DNA from: Oscillospiraceae bacterium
Lineage (GTDB): Bacteria; Bacillota; Clostridia; Saccharofermentanales; Saccharofermentanaceae
Assembly (NCBI GenBank): GCA_902780785.1
Contig: CACZGS010000003.1
Span: forward strand, 186,001-250,000
Direction: 5' to 3'
Length of the DNA stretch: 64,000 nucleotides
A program made the translations under genes and the position numbers. The stretch's first letter is position 1; each line of letters begins with the position of its first letter. Under the pieces are notes generated by a model. That model worked only from the letters and a program-made list of their open reading frames with translations. It was not told where the DNA came from and ran no database searches. Below are positions 41,787-51,978 of the stretch, in pieces.

Positions 41787-44279
41787 TTATCTGAACTTGA
41801 TTATCGTAACGCCTGCGTCTCCCTCGCCCTGTTCGCCGGCGCGGAAAGACTCTACCCTGTCATCTTTTATCAGCATATCCTGCACGCAGGATCTTAATGC
41901 TCCTGTTCCTTTACCGTGTACGATCCTCGCTTCCCTGATGCCCGCAAGGACACAGTCTTCAAGATACTTAGCAAGACTTGATTCTGCTTCAGCCGTCGTC
42001 ATGCCGATCAGCATGAGTTCGGATCTGGTCGTTGAAGCAGCATTGAACCTTACCTTGCCCATGTCGTCGCCCGAAGACTTGGTCTTAATGACCTTGCCCT
42101 TCTGCGAGCCCTTGTTCTTGACCTTCAGGAATTCGTCCCTCTGGGCCTTTGTTGGCATCATGAGCTGGCTCTTCTTAACAGCGATCTTCATGCTTCCGCA
42201 AAGGATGTTTACTGTGCCGCTCTTGGACAAGCTTGATTCTGCAACTCCGGTCTGTCCCAAGGACGGAACATAGTAGCATTCGCCTTCGATTACTTCCTTT
42301 ACGGGCTCGCCGCTTAATGCAACGTTTTCCGTGGCTTCATCGTCTTCCACTTCAAGATCCTGAACACCGGCCCTAAGCTTTCTTCTGATCTTATCAAGCT
42401 CTTTCTCGCGCTCAGCCCTGTCCATATCCTTGGATCTTTTCCTTAAGTCACGGAGTTCTTCGCTGATCTCTCTTTCCTGCTCCTGCAGAAGTCTCTTCTG
42501 CTCGGCTCTCATGTCATTCAGGATCTTAGTCTTGGACTGCTTGAGCTTAGTGTTCTCTTCTTCGAGACGTGCCTTCTGGGCCTTGAGTTCTATATTGAGC
42601 GCATCGTTTTCCTTTGCAAGCTCTTCTGCTCTCTTAGCCTCTTCTTCAGCCTTTGAGAGAAGTTCTTCATATCTCAGTTCATCCGTGGACATCCTTGTTC
42701 TTGCATTCTCAAGGATATGCTTTGCAAGGCCTAACTTCCTTGATATTACGAACGCGTTGGAAGAACCCGGCCTGCCCGTAATGAGCTTATATGTAGGAGC
42801 CAGCGTTTCCGTATCGAACTCACAGGATGCGTTCATTACGCCTTCCGTGGTCTCAGCATAGCTCTTAAGCTCTCTGTAGTGCGTCGTGGACATTACGATG
42901 CAGTTCTTCTTACGCAGCTCTTCTATTATCGATATGGCGAGCGCAGCGCCCTCCGTAGGATCCGTGCCTGAGCCGAGCTCGTCCAGGAGAACCAGAGATT
43001 TTCCTCTGATGTTCTTTAAGATGAATACGATATTCGACATATGAGATGAGAACGTTGATAAGCTCTCTTCAATGCTCTGTTCGTCGCCGATATCAGCCAA
43101 GACCCTGTCGAAAACGCATACTTCAGAACCGCCGTCAGTCGGTATAGGAAGTCCTGCCATCGTCATGAGTACAAGAAGTCCGCATGTCTTAAGTGATACC
43201 GTCTTACCGCCCGTATTGGGACCCGTAACGATAAGTGAGTCGTAACTGTCTCCTACTTTGATGTCGACAGGAACCACGCTCTCCTTGGGGATAAGCGGGT
43301 GTCTAGCGCCCTTAAGATCGATCCTGCCTTCCGTATTAAGCTTCGGGCAGAATGAATTATTCTCTACTCCGTATTCGGCCTTCGCGAAAATATAATCCAG
43401 ACGTGCAGCGATCTCCATGTTGTTTTCGAGCAACGGGCTGATCGATACAACTTCATTCGTAAAGCTCTTTAAGATCCTCTGGATCTCCGCCTGCTCTGCA
43501 AAGGTAAGCTCAGCGATCTTATTGTTTGCTTCAACAACGCTCATAGGCTCAATGAAGAGCGTCTGTCCGGAAGATGAAGCACCGTGCACGATGCCTTCGA
43601 TCCTGCCGTTGAAATCTGCCTTTACGGGAATACAATATCTTCCTTCACGAAGCGTTACGATGCCCTCCTGGAGCATGTCTGCGTGATTTTGGATAACGCG
43701 GTCAAGCAAAGACCTGATGCCGCTTGCGATATTCTTGCGCTCTCTTCTTATCGAAGATAATTCCCTGCTCGCTTTATCTGAAACTTCGTCCTGGCCTAAG
43801 ATCGATGTCTCGATCTTCTCCAAGAGCTTATCTGATGTCTCAAGCTTATCCGCGTAAGCACAGACATCAGGCTCAGTCTCATCGACCAGCGGAGAGCCTG
43901 CCGACCTTGCCTTTGAAATGGCCCTTCTTATCTCATCGGAAGCCTTCAGGAATGAAGCGACTTCCAGTAGCTGTCCGCATGTTAATGTGCCGTCAGCCTT
44001 CGCATAAGTAATTGCTTCTCTTAAGTCTCTCATGCCGCCTAAAGGAAGCATTCCGAATCTTAAGATGTGGTCCATTGCCTGCCTTGAGCAGGACAGTTCC
44101 TTTGCCACATGATCAACATCACAAACAGGAGCCATGTCCCTGCAAAGCTCACGTCCGTAAGACGTTCTCGCTTTTGCGGTAACGCTGTCCCTGATCTTCG
44201 TAAATTCAAGCGTATTTAAGACGCGCCCGCGGATCTTCTTCCGCTCAAGGCTCTCTTCAAAGCTTAAGAATTCATACAT
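41787..44279 (-). CDS. mutS2: Endonuclease MutS2
   Basis: MutS-family ATPase with a C-terminal Smr nuclease domain; it suppresses recombination and, in Bacillus, splits collided ribosomes. Walker A is TGPNTGGKTVSLK, Walker B LVLLDELGSGTDPTEG, followed by a long coiled coil rich in Lys, Glu and Arg, and the Smr domain near VHGKGTGALRSCVQDML. The usual Smr L-D-L-R/H-G reads LMLIGMTTAEAE, a divergent version that lacks the first acidic residue. 830 aa is normal. It starts 29 bases after pfkA ends. Confidence 0.94.
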   Translation of the reverse strand: MYEFLSFEESLERKKIRGRVLNTLEFTKIRDSVTAKARTSYGRELCRDMAPVCDVDHVAKELSCSRQAMDHILRFGMLPLGGMRDLREAITYAKADGTLTCGQLLEVASFLKASDEIRRAISKARSAGSPLVDETEPDVCAYADKLETSDKLLEKIETSILGQDEVSDKASRELSSIRRERKNIASGIRSLLDRVIQNHADMLQEGIVTLREGRYCIPVKADFNGRIEGIVHGASSSGQTLFIEPMSVVEANNKIAELTFAEQAEIQRILKSFTNEVVSISPLLENNMEIAARLDYIFAKAEYGVENNSFCPKLNTEGRIDLKGARHPLIPKESVVPVDIKVGDSYDSLIVTGPNTGGKTVSLKTCGLLVLMTMAGLPIPTDGGSEVCVFDRVLADIGDEQSIEESLSTFSSHMSNIVFILKNIRGKSLVLLDELGSGTDPTEGAALAISIIEELRKKNCIVMSTTHYRELKSYAETTEGVMNASCEFDTETLAPTYKLITGRPGSSNAFVISRKLGLAKHILENARTRMSTDELRYEELLSKAEEEAKRAEELAKENDALNIELKAQKARLEEENTKLKQSKTKILNDMRAEQKRLLQEQEREISEELRDLRKRSKDMDRAEREKELDKIRRKLRAGVQDLEVEDDEATENVALSGEPVKEVIEGECYYVPSLGQTGVAESSLSKSGTVNILCGSMKIAVKKSQLMMPTKAQRDEFLKVKNKGSQKGKVIKTKSSGDDMGKVRFNAASTTRSELMLIGMTTAEAESSLAKYLEDCVLAGIREARIVHGKGTGALRSCVQDMLIKDDRVESFRAGEQGEGDAGVTIIKFR

Positions 44280-44308
44280 AGTCGGCTATCCCCTACTGAC
44301 CTGTAAGA

Positions 44309-45364
44309 TCAACCAAGCCTCTTGATATTCTCGATGATGTCGGGAGTAATGGTCTTTGTCATTGCAAGACCTTCCTCGATATCGACATCGGAGATCTCTC
44401 CGTGCTGCTGGACTACAAGTCTGTTAAATCTCTTCTCAACGAGGCAGTCGATGGCCTTGATGCCCATAAGGCTTGCCATTGTCCTGTCTCTTAATGTCGG
44501 CGAACCGCCTCTCTGGAGGTGTCCGAGGATCGTGGGACGTGCCTCGATGCCTGTAGCCTCTTCGATCTGCTTGGCGATCTCTTCAGCGTGGCCGACGCCT
44601 TCTGCAACGATAACGATATAGTGCTTCTTGCCGGTATTTCTGCCGTCAAGGATAACTCTCAACACGTCCTTATTGAAGTCATAAGGAACTTCAGGAATGA
44701 GGATGCTCTCAGCACCCGTAGCGATACCTACGTTAAGCGCGATCCAGCCTGCATGTCTGCCCATTACTTCGATAACGCTGCAGCGCTCATGTGATGAAGC
44801 CGTATCTCTTAACTTGTCGATGCACTGCATTGCAGTATTCATCGCAGTATCGTAACCGATCGTATATTCTGTGGAAGCGATGTCGTTGTCGATCGTACCG
44901 GGCATGCCTACTACAGGGATTCCGATCCTTGCAAGAGCTCTTGCGCCCTTATAGGAACCGTCACCTCCGATTACGATAAGCGCATCAAGATCGTAAGCTT
45001 CCATCATCTTGGCGCCCTTGAGAACGCCCTGGTCAGTCATGAAAGACTGTGATCTTGCGGTCATGAGGAACGTGCCGCCGCGCTGGAGTGTCTCTGATAC
45101 GCTCCTGCCGTCGAGCTGCTTGATCTCGCCCTTCCAGAGTCCGTGATAGCCTCTGGTTACGCCATACATCTCAAATCCTGCATTTATACCGGCTCTTACA
45201 ACGGCTCTTATTGCCGCATTCATTCCCGGAGCATCACCGCCGCTCGTAAGCACGCCTACGCGCTTAACCGGCTCAACGGTGCTCTTGTCTACTTCGTCAT
45301 AATTTAAAGCCTTAAGGCTGTTGATCTCGGGAAGGTTACTCTCGTCATAAAGAAGTCTGCCCAT
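44309..45364 (-). CDS. pfkA: ATP-dependent 6-phosphofructokinase
   Basis: Commits glucose carbon to glycolysis by phosphorylating fructose 6-phosphate. The ATP loop is GVLTSGGDAPGMNAAIRA, the catalytic region is GMPGTIDNDIASTEYTIGYDTA, and the MGRHAGW box is present. The enzyme carries about 33 extra N-terminal residues (MGRLLYDESNLPEI...) compared with Bacillus PfkA, giving 351 aa. The start is supported by GGAGG 7 bases upstream. It follows a promoter-like TATAAT at 45413-45418. Confidence 0.95.
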   Translation of the reverse strand: MGRLLYDESNLPEINSLKALNYDEVDKSTVEPVKRVGVLTSGGDAPGMNAAIRAVVRAGINAGFEMYGVTRGYHGLWKGEIKQLDGRSVSETLQRGGTFLMTARSQSFMTDQGVLKGAKMMEAYDLDALIVIGGDGSYKGARALARIGIPVVGMPGTIDNDIASTEYTIGYDTAMNTAMQCIDKLRDTASSHERCSVIEVMGRHAGWIALNVGIATGAESILIPEVPYDFNKDVLRVILDGRNTGKKHYIVIVAEGVGHAEEIAKQIEEATGIEARPTILGHLQRGGSPTLRDRTMASLMGIKAIDCLVEKRFNRLVVQQHGEISDVDIEEGLAMTKTITPDIIENIKRLG

Positions 45365-45412
45365 ACAAATGCCTCCGAAACATCAAAAGATTTTCAGAGA
45401 TTATTATACACT

Positions 45413-45418
45413 AAATAA
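45413..45418 (-). promoter_or_regulatory. Probable -10 box of pfkA
   Basis: A minus-strand TATAAT preceded by TG lies about 50 bases before the ATG. No good -35 is seen. It gives pfkA-mutS2 a promoter of their own after cobB. Confidence 0.4.
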
Positions 45419-45436
45419 GAAAAAGGTTGTTGGATA

Positions 45437-46186
45437 TCAGTCATCCAGCTTTATCGAATCCAATACCTCGGTAATATTGTCGTGGAATACGAGATGTGCG
45501 TTCCTGTCCGCAAACGTCTTATCCCTGTTGATTATTACCAGATACTTGCCTGAGAAATCATAAGCCAGTGAAGCTGCCGGCTGAACAGCCAGCGAAGTGC
45601 CGCCGATGATAAGGCAGTCTGCCCTGAACACTAATCTCTTGGATTCTATCCATGCAGTTTGAGGAAGTCCTTCGCCGTAAAGCGTAACGTCAGGCCTTAC
45701 CATGCCGCCGCATTTGGGGCATTTGGGAATCGGGCCTTCTGATTTGAAGATGAAGTCGAAAGGATATTGCTCATGGCACTTCATGCAGTAGTTGCGGTAT
45801 GTTGTGCCATGAACCTCCTGGACATTCTTGCTTCCTGCTCTCTGATGAAGTCCGTCGATATTCTGCGTGATGATGCCGTCGAGTTTTCCGGCCTTCTCCA
45901 TCTCTGCGAGCTTATAGTGGGCTCTGTTAGGCTCGATTCCAGCAGTATTGAGCTTCTGTCTGTAGAACTCATAGAAGACATCCGGGTGGTCGACAAGACA
46001 ATCAATGCTGAGGAGATATTCAGGACTGTACCTGTCGAACTTTACATCATGCTGGTTATAAAGGCCGTCCTTGCTCCTGAAGTCCGGAATGCCGCTCTCT
46101 GTCGACACGCCGGCTCCGCCGAAAAAGACAATGTGATTGCATTCTCTTACTATCCTGTTAAGTTCAGCAACTTTCTGTTCGTCCAT
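45437..46186 (-). CDS. cobB: NAD-dependent protein deacylase (sirtuin)
   Basis: Removes acyl groups from lysines using NAD. Seen: FFGGAGVSTESGIPDFRSKD, the catalytic histidine region TQNIDGLHQRAGSKNVQEVHG, a zinc site formed by CMKC and CPKCGG, and VRPDVTLYGEGLP. 249 aa is typical. GGAGG lies upstream of the ATG, and the gene starts 13 bases after dnaE ends. Substrates cannot be told from sequence. Gene symbols cobB and npdA are both used for this family. Confidence 0.93.
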   Translation of the reverse strand: MDEQKVAELNRIVRECNHIVFFGGAGVSTESGIPDFRSKDGLYNQHDVKFDRYSPEYLLSIDCLVDHPDVFYEFYRQKLNTAGIEPNRAHYKLAEMEKAGKLDGIITQNIDGLHQRAGSKNVQEVHGTTYRNYCMKCHEQYPFDFIFKSEGPIPKCPKCGGMVRPDVTLYGEGLPQTAWIESKRLVFRADCLIIGGTSLAVQPAASLAYDFSGKYLVIINRDKTFADRNAHLVFHDNITEVLDSIKLDD

Positions 46187-46199
46187 AAGGCTCTCCTCC

Positions 46200-49100
46200 T
46201 TAGATCATCTCGATATTGTCTTCACCTACTAATTCAGCGAGTTTTCTAAGCACCGCCTCATCAGGCGCAATGCTGCACATGTTATCAAGTCTCAGTACGC
46301 TCTTGTCGGCTTCGAAAAGAACATCTACCGGCATATTGCCGTGGAAATATGCAAGGAAGTTCAAAAGCCTGTTAAAGCCCTTAGAATCAGGCTTGCCATA
46401 ATAGTGGATCCTTAAGACTCCTCCGCCTGTCTCATTCAAAGGTACCTTTGCAGGAGCTTCCTGCTTAGGCTCTACAGGAGCAGATGAAGGAGCCTTAGTA
46501 TTTACAACAGGTACCTGAACAGGCTTTGCGATCTGCGCGCCGTCCCTTTCCCTTAATGCAGTCTGGTATCCCCTGTCATTTTTTATCATACTCAGGAACG
46601 AAGGATCGTCAGATAATTCGAATACGGAATCTGCGAACATCGAGAGCTCTCCACCTTCTCTCATCTGTCTTCTTCCGACGAAGAGATAAGGCTTATTCTT
46701 CTCGACCATTCTGTTGTATGTATCGAAATTCTTTCCGAAAAGAAGCACTTCAAATGCACCGCTTAAGTCCTCACAGGTGATGGTGCTCATCATGGTCTTT
46801 TTCTTCGTGTAGCCCGTGCGCTTATCGGTTACCATTCCGCACATAGCGACCTGCTTGCCGTCATCCAATGCATCACTTCCTGAGAGCGATAAGATGTCCG
46901 ATGCTTCAGACATATCGAACGTAGCTATCTCGGATATCAGCTTTGTATAAGAAGCAAGCGGATTGCCGGACAGGTAGATCCCTACCATCTCCTTCTCGTA
47001 ACCGAGCTTCTGCGCTTCAGGATACTCGGGTATGTCAGGAATAAAGATAGACGGTCCGGCTGACTCGCTGCCGCCAAAATCAAAGAGTGATAACTGTCCT
47101 TCGATATTGCGGCTCTCGGAATGTGCGATCCTGTCTAATTCAGTCTGCACGCAGGCTGTCATCTGCGCTCTCGTAAGGCCGAAAGAATCCATGCACGAAG
47201 CAAGTATCAAGGCTTCGGCAACATTCTTCTTAACACCGATCTTAGCGCCTCTTACAACGAAGTCTTCAAAGGACTTATACTCGCCGTTCTTATCCCTGTC
47301 ATTCAGGATATCGAGAACTGCTCCTTCACCGACGTTCTTGATAACGGTAAGACCTATTCTTATCTTGCGGTCACCTTCCGTCGTGAAGCGTTCGCGGCTC
47401 TTGTTGATATCAGGAGGCAGGACTTCGATTCCCATCGCAGAGCAGCAGGAAATATAATACGAAGCTTTGCCCAGATCATTTCTGAATGAGTTAAGCGTTG
47501 CAGCCATGAACTCGGTCGGATAGTAATACTTGAAATATGCCGTCCAGTAACCTACGACCGCATAGCATGCAGCATGTGATTTGTTGAATGCATAACCTGC
47601 AAAGCCCGCAACGTCATCGAAGATCTTTGCAGCGGTCTTCTCGGGAACGCCGCGCTTGATACAGCCGTCGATCTGACGTCCCTTGTCATCTATACCGCCA
47701 TACATGAAGAGGTTCCTGTAGTTCTCCATTATGGACTTCTTCTTTTTGCTCATCGCACGTCTGATGTTATCGGACTGACCCATCGAGAAGCCTGCAAGAT
47801 CTCTTACGATCTGCATTACCTGCTCCTGATAGATCGCGCATCCGTAAGTGACGTTAAGGATGGGCTCTAACAGCGGGTGGTCGTATGTGATATGTGAAGG
47901 ATTCTTCTTGCAGTCAACATACTTTGGGATCTGGTCCATAGGACCCGGTCTGTAAAGCGAGATGCCGGCGATTATGTCTTCTAAGCTTCCCGGCTCTAAC
48001 TGCTTCATGAATGAAGTCATGCCGCGGCTCTCAAGCTGGAATATGCCGACCGTCTCGCCTCTGCCGATCATCTTGAAGATCTCAGGATCATCTAACGGTA
48101 TGCGGTCAAGATCGATCGTCTTGCCGTAGTTATTCTTTACGAGTTCAACACAGTCCTGCAAAACTGTGAGCGTTCGAAGTCCCAAAAAGTCGAACTTAAG
48201 AAGGCCGATGCTCTCGACATCCGTTTTTGCAAACTGCACAGCCACAGTATCGTCATTTACCGCCAGAGGCGCGATATCGGTAATGTCCTTACCTGATATG
48301 ATTATTCCCGCAGCGTGCGTTCCCGCGTTACGCGGAAGGCCTTCTACACGCATTGCCATATCGATTACTTTATGCGCATCAGGATCTGTATCATATGCTT
48401 CCTTGAATTCAGTGCTGATCTCGAGCGCCTGCTTCAAGGTCATGCCCACCGTGAACGGGATCATCTTCGTGAGCTTGTTGCTCTGTGCAATAGGCATGTT
48501 GAGAACTCTCGCGACGTCCTTTACCGCCTGCCTTGCAGCGAGTGTGCCGAAAGTGATTACGTGGGCAACCCTCGTCTTGCCGTATTTCTCCGTAACGTAA
48601 TCGATCGCGATCTGTCTGCGCTCATCATTGAAGTCGACGTCGAAGTCCGGCATCGATACTCTTTCAGAGTTTAAGAATCTCTCGAAAACAAGGCCGTATC
48701 TGATCGGGTCGATATCCGTGATACCGACTGCATATGCGACTAATGAACCTGCGCCGGAACCTCTTCCGGGTCCTACGATAACGCCGTGTGTCTTCGCATA
48801 ATTAATGAAGTCCCAGACGATGAGATAGTAATCCGTATAGCCCATGCTGTTGATAACGGAGAGCTCATATTCGGCGCGCTTCATATAGTCATCAACGCTT
48901 CCCGTGGGAGGTGTTATCTCAAATCTCTTCTTGAGTCCCTTGTACGTAAGATCTGCCAGGTATTCGGCGTGATCCTTATAGCCTTCAGGAACTTCATATA
49001 CAGGAAGATGAATGGTCTCAAAATCATATTCCGCATGACACATGTCAGCGATCTTTCCCGTATTCTCTATAGCCTCGGAAAGCTCAGGGAAAAAGCGTCT

Positions 49101-49862
49101 CATCTCAGTCTCTGACTTCACATAGAAATCATTGCAGGACATGCGCATACGGTTCTCGTCATCTATCCTTGCCGCGGTTGAAATGCATAGGAGGATATCC
49201 TGCGCTTCATAGTCGTCCTTCATCAGATAGTGACAGTCGTTTGTCGCTACAAGAGGGATGCCTGTCTCATTTGAGAGCTTAACAAGAGCAGCATTTACCT
49301 TTGCCTGTTCAGGCATGGTATTTGCCTGGATCTCAAGATAGTAATTGCCCCTGCCGAAGAGGTTGTCGTACCAGAGGGCAGTCTGTGCAGCCTTCTCAGG
49401 TTCGCCGTTAAGTATAAACGAAGACAGCTTTCCGGCTATGCATCCGGAAAGGCATATCAATCCTTCGTGCCACTTCTCAAGGAGTTCCTCATCGATCCTC
49501 GGACGTCTGTAAAAGCCTTCGGTAAAGCCTGCCGATACGAGCCTGTTGAGATTGGCAAGACCTACGTTGTCTTTTGCCAGAAGGATCAGGTGATTATAGT
49601 ATTTGTCTTCCCTTCCCGGGACGACTGTCTTATCGAATCTGGAACCGGGCGCAACATAGACCTCGCAGCCGATTATCGGGTGGATACCGTTAGCCTTCAT
49701 CTCGCGGTAGAAAGAGACTGCGCCGTACATTACACCGTGATCGGTTATGGCGCATGAAGTCATGCCCATGTCCTTAAGTCTTTGCGCAAGATCCTTTATC
49801 TTGATCGCGCCGTCAAGAAGACTGTATTCAGTATGAAGATGTAAGTGACAAAAGCCGCTCAT
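46200..49862 (-). CDS. dnaE: DNA polymerase III alpha subunit (DnaE type)
   Basis: Replicative DNA polymerase of 1220 aa. The N-terminal PHP domain begins HLHLHTEYSLLDG. The polymerase core carries GRGSGAGSLVAYAVGITDID and the catalytic triad strand MPDFDVDFND. The helix-hairpin-helix and OB-fold regions follow. There is no exonuclease insertion, so it is DnaE rather than PolC. Its ATG overlaps the uvrB stop by 4 bases (ATGA), so translation is coupled to the repair gene upstream. Confidence 0.97.
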   Translation of the reverse strand: MSGFCHLHLHTEYSLLDGAIKIKDLAQRLKDMGMTSCAITDHGVMYGAVSFYREMKANGIHPIIGCEVYVAPGSRFDKTVVPGREDKYYNHLILLAKDNVGLANLNRLVSAGFTEGFYRRPRIDEELLEKWHEGLICLSGCIAGKLSSFILNGEPEKAAQTALWYDNLFGRGNYYLEIQANTMPEQAKVNAALVKLSNETGIPLVATNDCHYLMKDDYEAQDILLCISTAARIDDENRMRMSCNDFYVKSETEMRRFFPELSEAIENTGKIADMCHAEYDFETIHLPVYEVPEGYKDHAEYLADLTYKGLKKRFEITPPTGSVDDYMKRAEYELSVINSMGYTDYYLIVWDFINYAKTHGVIVGPGRGSGAGSLVAYAVGITDIDPIRYGLVFERFLNSERVSMPDFDVDFNDERRQIAIDYVTEKYGKTRVAHVITFGTLAARQAVKDVARVLNMPIAQSNKLTKMIPFTVGMTLKQALEISTEFKEAYDTDPDAHKVIDMAMRVEGLPRNAGTHAAGIIISGKDITDIAPLAVNDDTVAVQFAKTDVESIGLLKFDFLGLRTLTVLQDCVELVKNNYGKTIDLDRIPLDDPEIFKMIGRGETVGIFQLESRGMTSFMKQLEPGSLEDIIAGISLYRPGPMDQIPKYVDCKKNPSHITYDHPLLEPILNVTYGCAIYQEQVMQIVRDLAGFSMGQSDNIRRAMSKKKKSIMENYRNLFMYGGIDDKGRQIDGCIKRGVPEKTAAKIFDDVAGFAGYAFNKSHAACYAVVGYWTAYFKYYYPTEFMAATLNSFRNDLGKASYYISCCSAMGIEVLPPDINKSRERFTTEGDRKIRIGLTVIKNVGEGAVLDILNDRDKNGEYKSFEDFVVRGAKIGVKKNVAEALILASCMDSFGLTRAQMTACVQTELDRIAHSESRNIEGQLSLFDFGGSESAGPSIFIPDIPEYPEAQKLGYEKEMVGIYLSGNPLASYTKLISEIATFDMSEASDILSLSGSDALDDGKQVAMCGMVTDKRTGYTKKKTMMSTITCEDLSGAFEVLLFGKNFDTYNRMVEKNKPYLFVGRRQMREGGELSMFADSVFELSDDPSFLSMIKNDRGYQTALRERDGAQIAKPVQVPVVNTKAPSSAPVEPKQEAPAKVPLNETGGGVLRIHYYGKPDSKGFNRLLNFLAYFHGNMPVDVLFEADKSVLRLDNMCSIAPDEAVLRKLAELVGEDNIEMI

Positions 49863-51874
49863 TTCTTCCCCTTAAGTTCGATGATAATATCTCTGATCTC
49901 AGCTGCTCTCTCGAAATCCAAGTCCTTGGCAGCTTTGGTCATCTCTACCGTAAGCTTCTCGATAAGCTTCTTGTTCTCTTCTTCCGTACCGCCGGATACG
50001 CCTTCGTTAATGAGCCTTGCAGCATCGATGCCGCCGCTCTTTGAACCTTTGCCTCTGCCCTTGCCGGAATCCTTGCTACTCTCGGCAACGATATCAAAGA
50101 CATCTCTTACAGCCTTCTTTATCGTTCTGGGCGTGATGTTATTAACTCTATTGTACTCCTGCTGGATCTTTCTTCTACGGTTTGTCTCGGATACGGCATT
50201 CATCATTGAATCCGTTACCTCATCAGCATAAAGGACTACTCTTCCGTGATCATTACGCGCGCATCTTCCGATGATCTGGATCAACGATCTCTCGGATCTT
50301 AAGAATCCTTCCTTATCGGCATCAAGGATCATCAGGAGCGATACTTCAGGCAGGTCGATACCTTCCCTCAAGAGATTGATACCGACGATCACATCGACCT
50401 CATCATTACGCAGCTGGTTAAGTATCTGCATACGCTCAACTGCCTTGATATCGGAATGCAGATAAGTGACCCTGATATTCTCTTTCTTAAGGAAGTCCGT
50501 TAAGTCTTCGGCCATCCTCTTTGTGAGTGTCATGATAAGGCTCTTATCGCCTGTCTTCTTCTGTTCTTTGAGCATAGCCAGGATATCTTCAATCTGGCCT
50601 TCAACCGGACGGATGAATATCTCAGGCTCCAAAAGACCTGTAGGTCTTATCATCTGCTCTACAACCTGTTCGCTGTGTTCCTTCTCATAATCTGCAGGCG
50701 TGGCGCTGACAAAGATCGTCTGTCCCATCCTCTGTTCGAATTCGGCAAATTTAAGAGGTCTGTTATCGAATGCGGAAGGAAGTCTGAAGCCGTATTGTAC
50801 GAGCATCTCCTTACGTGATCTGTCACCGTTATACATGGCGCCTATCTGAGGAATGGTCTGGTGTGACTCGTCGATAAACAACAGGAAATCATCCGGGAAG
50901 AAGTCCATCAGCGTGCAGGGCGGTTCACCCTCTTCTCTGCCCGCGATGTGCCTTGAATAGTTCTCAATGCCCTTGCAAAAGCCCGTCTCCCTCAACATAT
51001 CCATGTCGTAACGGGTACGCTGTTCCAGACGGTATGCTGCGATCATGTCGCCGGCGTCCCTTAATTCCTTAAGCCTTACCTCGAGTTCGGCTTCGATCCT
51101 GTCTATTGCCTTGTTGAGCTTCGCCCTGCCCGTGGCATAGTGGGATGCCGGGAATAATTCGATATAGTCTTTTGTAAATTCGGTCTTGCCCGTTATGGCA
51201 TCAACATAACTTATCTTATCGATCTCATCACCGAAGAAACTGATTCTCGTGAGCGTATGTTCCGAATCAGGAGTCCAGATGTCGATGACATCTCCTTTAC
51301 GTCTGAAGCAGCCTCTAGAGAGGTCAAAATCATTCCTCGTATACTGCATGTTGATAAGCTGCGCCATGACGTTATCCATGGGGATCTCAAGGCCGGTCTC
51401 TAGCATCAGCGCAAGTGAGAGATAATCTTCCTTCTCACCGATACCGTAGATGCAGGATACGGATGCCACGATGATAACGTCGTCCCTTGTAAGCAGCGAC
51501 TTCGTTGCCTCATGGCGCATACGGTCAATCTCGTCATTGATCGACGAATCCTTCTCGATATAAGTATCGGTAGCAGCGATATACGCTTCAGGCTGATAGT
51601 AATCGTAGTAGGAGATGAAATACTCTACGGCATTCTCAGGAAATAATTCCTTGAACTCGGCATAGAGCTGGCCTGCCAGAGTCTTGTTATGGGCAAGCAC
51701 AAGTGTAGGACGCTGGACTCGCTCTATTATGTTCGCCATGGTAAATGTCTTGCCTGAACCCGTAACACCCAGAAGTGTCTGGCCGCGCATGCCGTCATTA
51801 ATACCCTGGACCAGGTTATTGATGGCTTCCGGCTGATCGCCTGACGGCTTAAAATCAGATACAAGTTTGAACAT
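49859..51874 (-). CDS. uvrB: Excinuclease ABC subunit B
   Basis: Helicase-like damage-verification subunit of nucleotide excision repair. Seen: Walker A GVTGSGKTF, the damage-probing beta hairpin YYDYYQPEAYIAATDTYIEK, DEAD-type motif LLFIDESH, helicase motif VI QIIGRCARN, and the C-terminal UVR motif that binds UvrC. 671 aa is normal. The frame carries a weak GGGACG ribosome site. uvrA and uvrC are not in this window. Confidence 0.97.
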   Translation of the reverse strand: MFKLVSDFKPSGDQPEAINNLVQGINDGMRGQTLLGVTGSGKTFTMANIIERVQRPTLVLAHNKTLAGQLYAEFKELFPENAVEYFISYYDYYQPEAYIAATDTYIEKDSSINDEIDRMRHEATKSLLTRDDVIIVASVSCIYGIGEKEDYLSLALMLETGLEIPMDNVMAQLINMQYTRNDFDLSRGCFRRKGDVIDIWTPDSEHTLTRISFFGDEIDKISYVDAITGKTEFTKDYIELFPASHYATGRAKLNKAIDRIEAELEVRLKELRDAGDMIAAYRLEQRTRYDMDMLRETGFCKGIENYSRHIAGREEGEPPCTLMDFFPDDFLLFIDESHQTIPQIGAMYNGDRSRKEMLVQYGFRLPSAFDNRPLKFAEFEQRMGQTIFVSATPADYEKEHSEQVVEQMIRPTGLLEPEIFIRPVEGQIEDILAMLKEQKKTGDKSLIMTLTKRMAEDLTDFLKKENIRVTYLHSDIKAVERMQILNQLRNDEVDVIVGINLLREGIDLPEVSLLMILDADKEGFLRSERSLIQIIGRCARNDHGRVVLYADEVTDSMMNAVSETNRRRKIQQEYNRVNNITPRTIKKAVRDVFDIVAESSKDSGKGRGKGSKSGGIDAARLINEGVSGGTEEENKKLIEKLTVEMTKAAKDLDFERAAEIRDIIIELKGKK

Positions 51875-51889
51875 ATATCACGCGTCCCG

Positions 51890-51937
51890 ACAAAAAAATA
51901 ATTCTACAAAGAAACTATACCAAATCTTTGTAGAATT
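51890..51937 (-). terminator. Terminator of the 1-phosphofructokinase operon
   Basis: A perfect 13-bp stem AATTCTACAAAGA/TCTTTGTAGAATT (51900-51912 with 51925-51937) is followed on the minus strand by TA and seven T residues. It insulates uvrB from the genes upstream. Confidence 0.92.
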
Positions 51938-51978
51938 ATCTTAGAACGTTTGTTTGTTTAATGCAATACGCAGGAGGA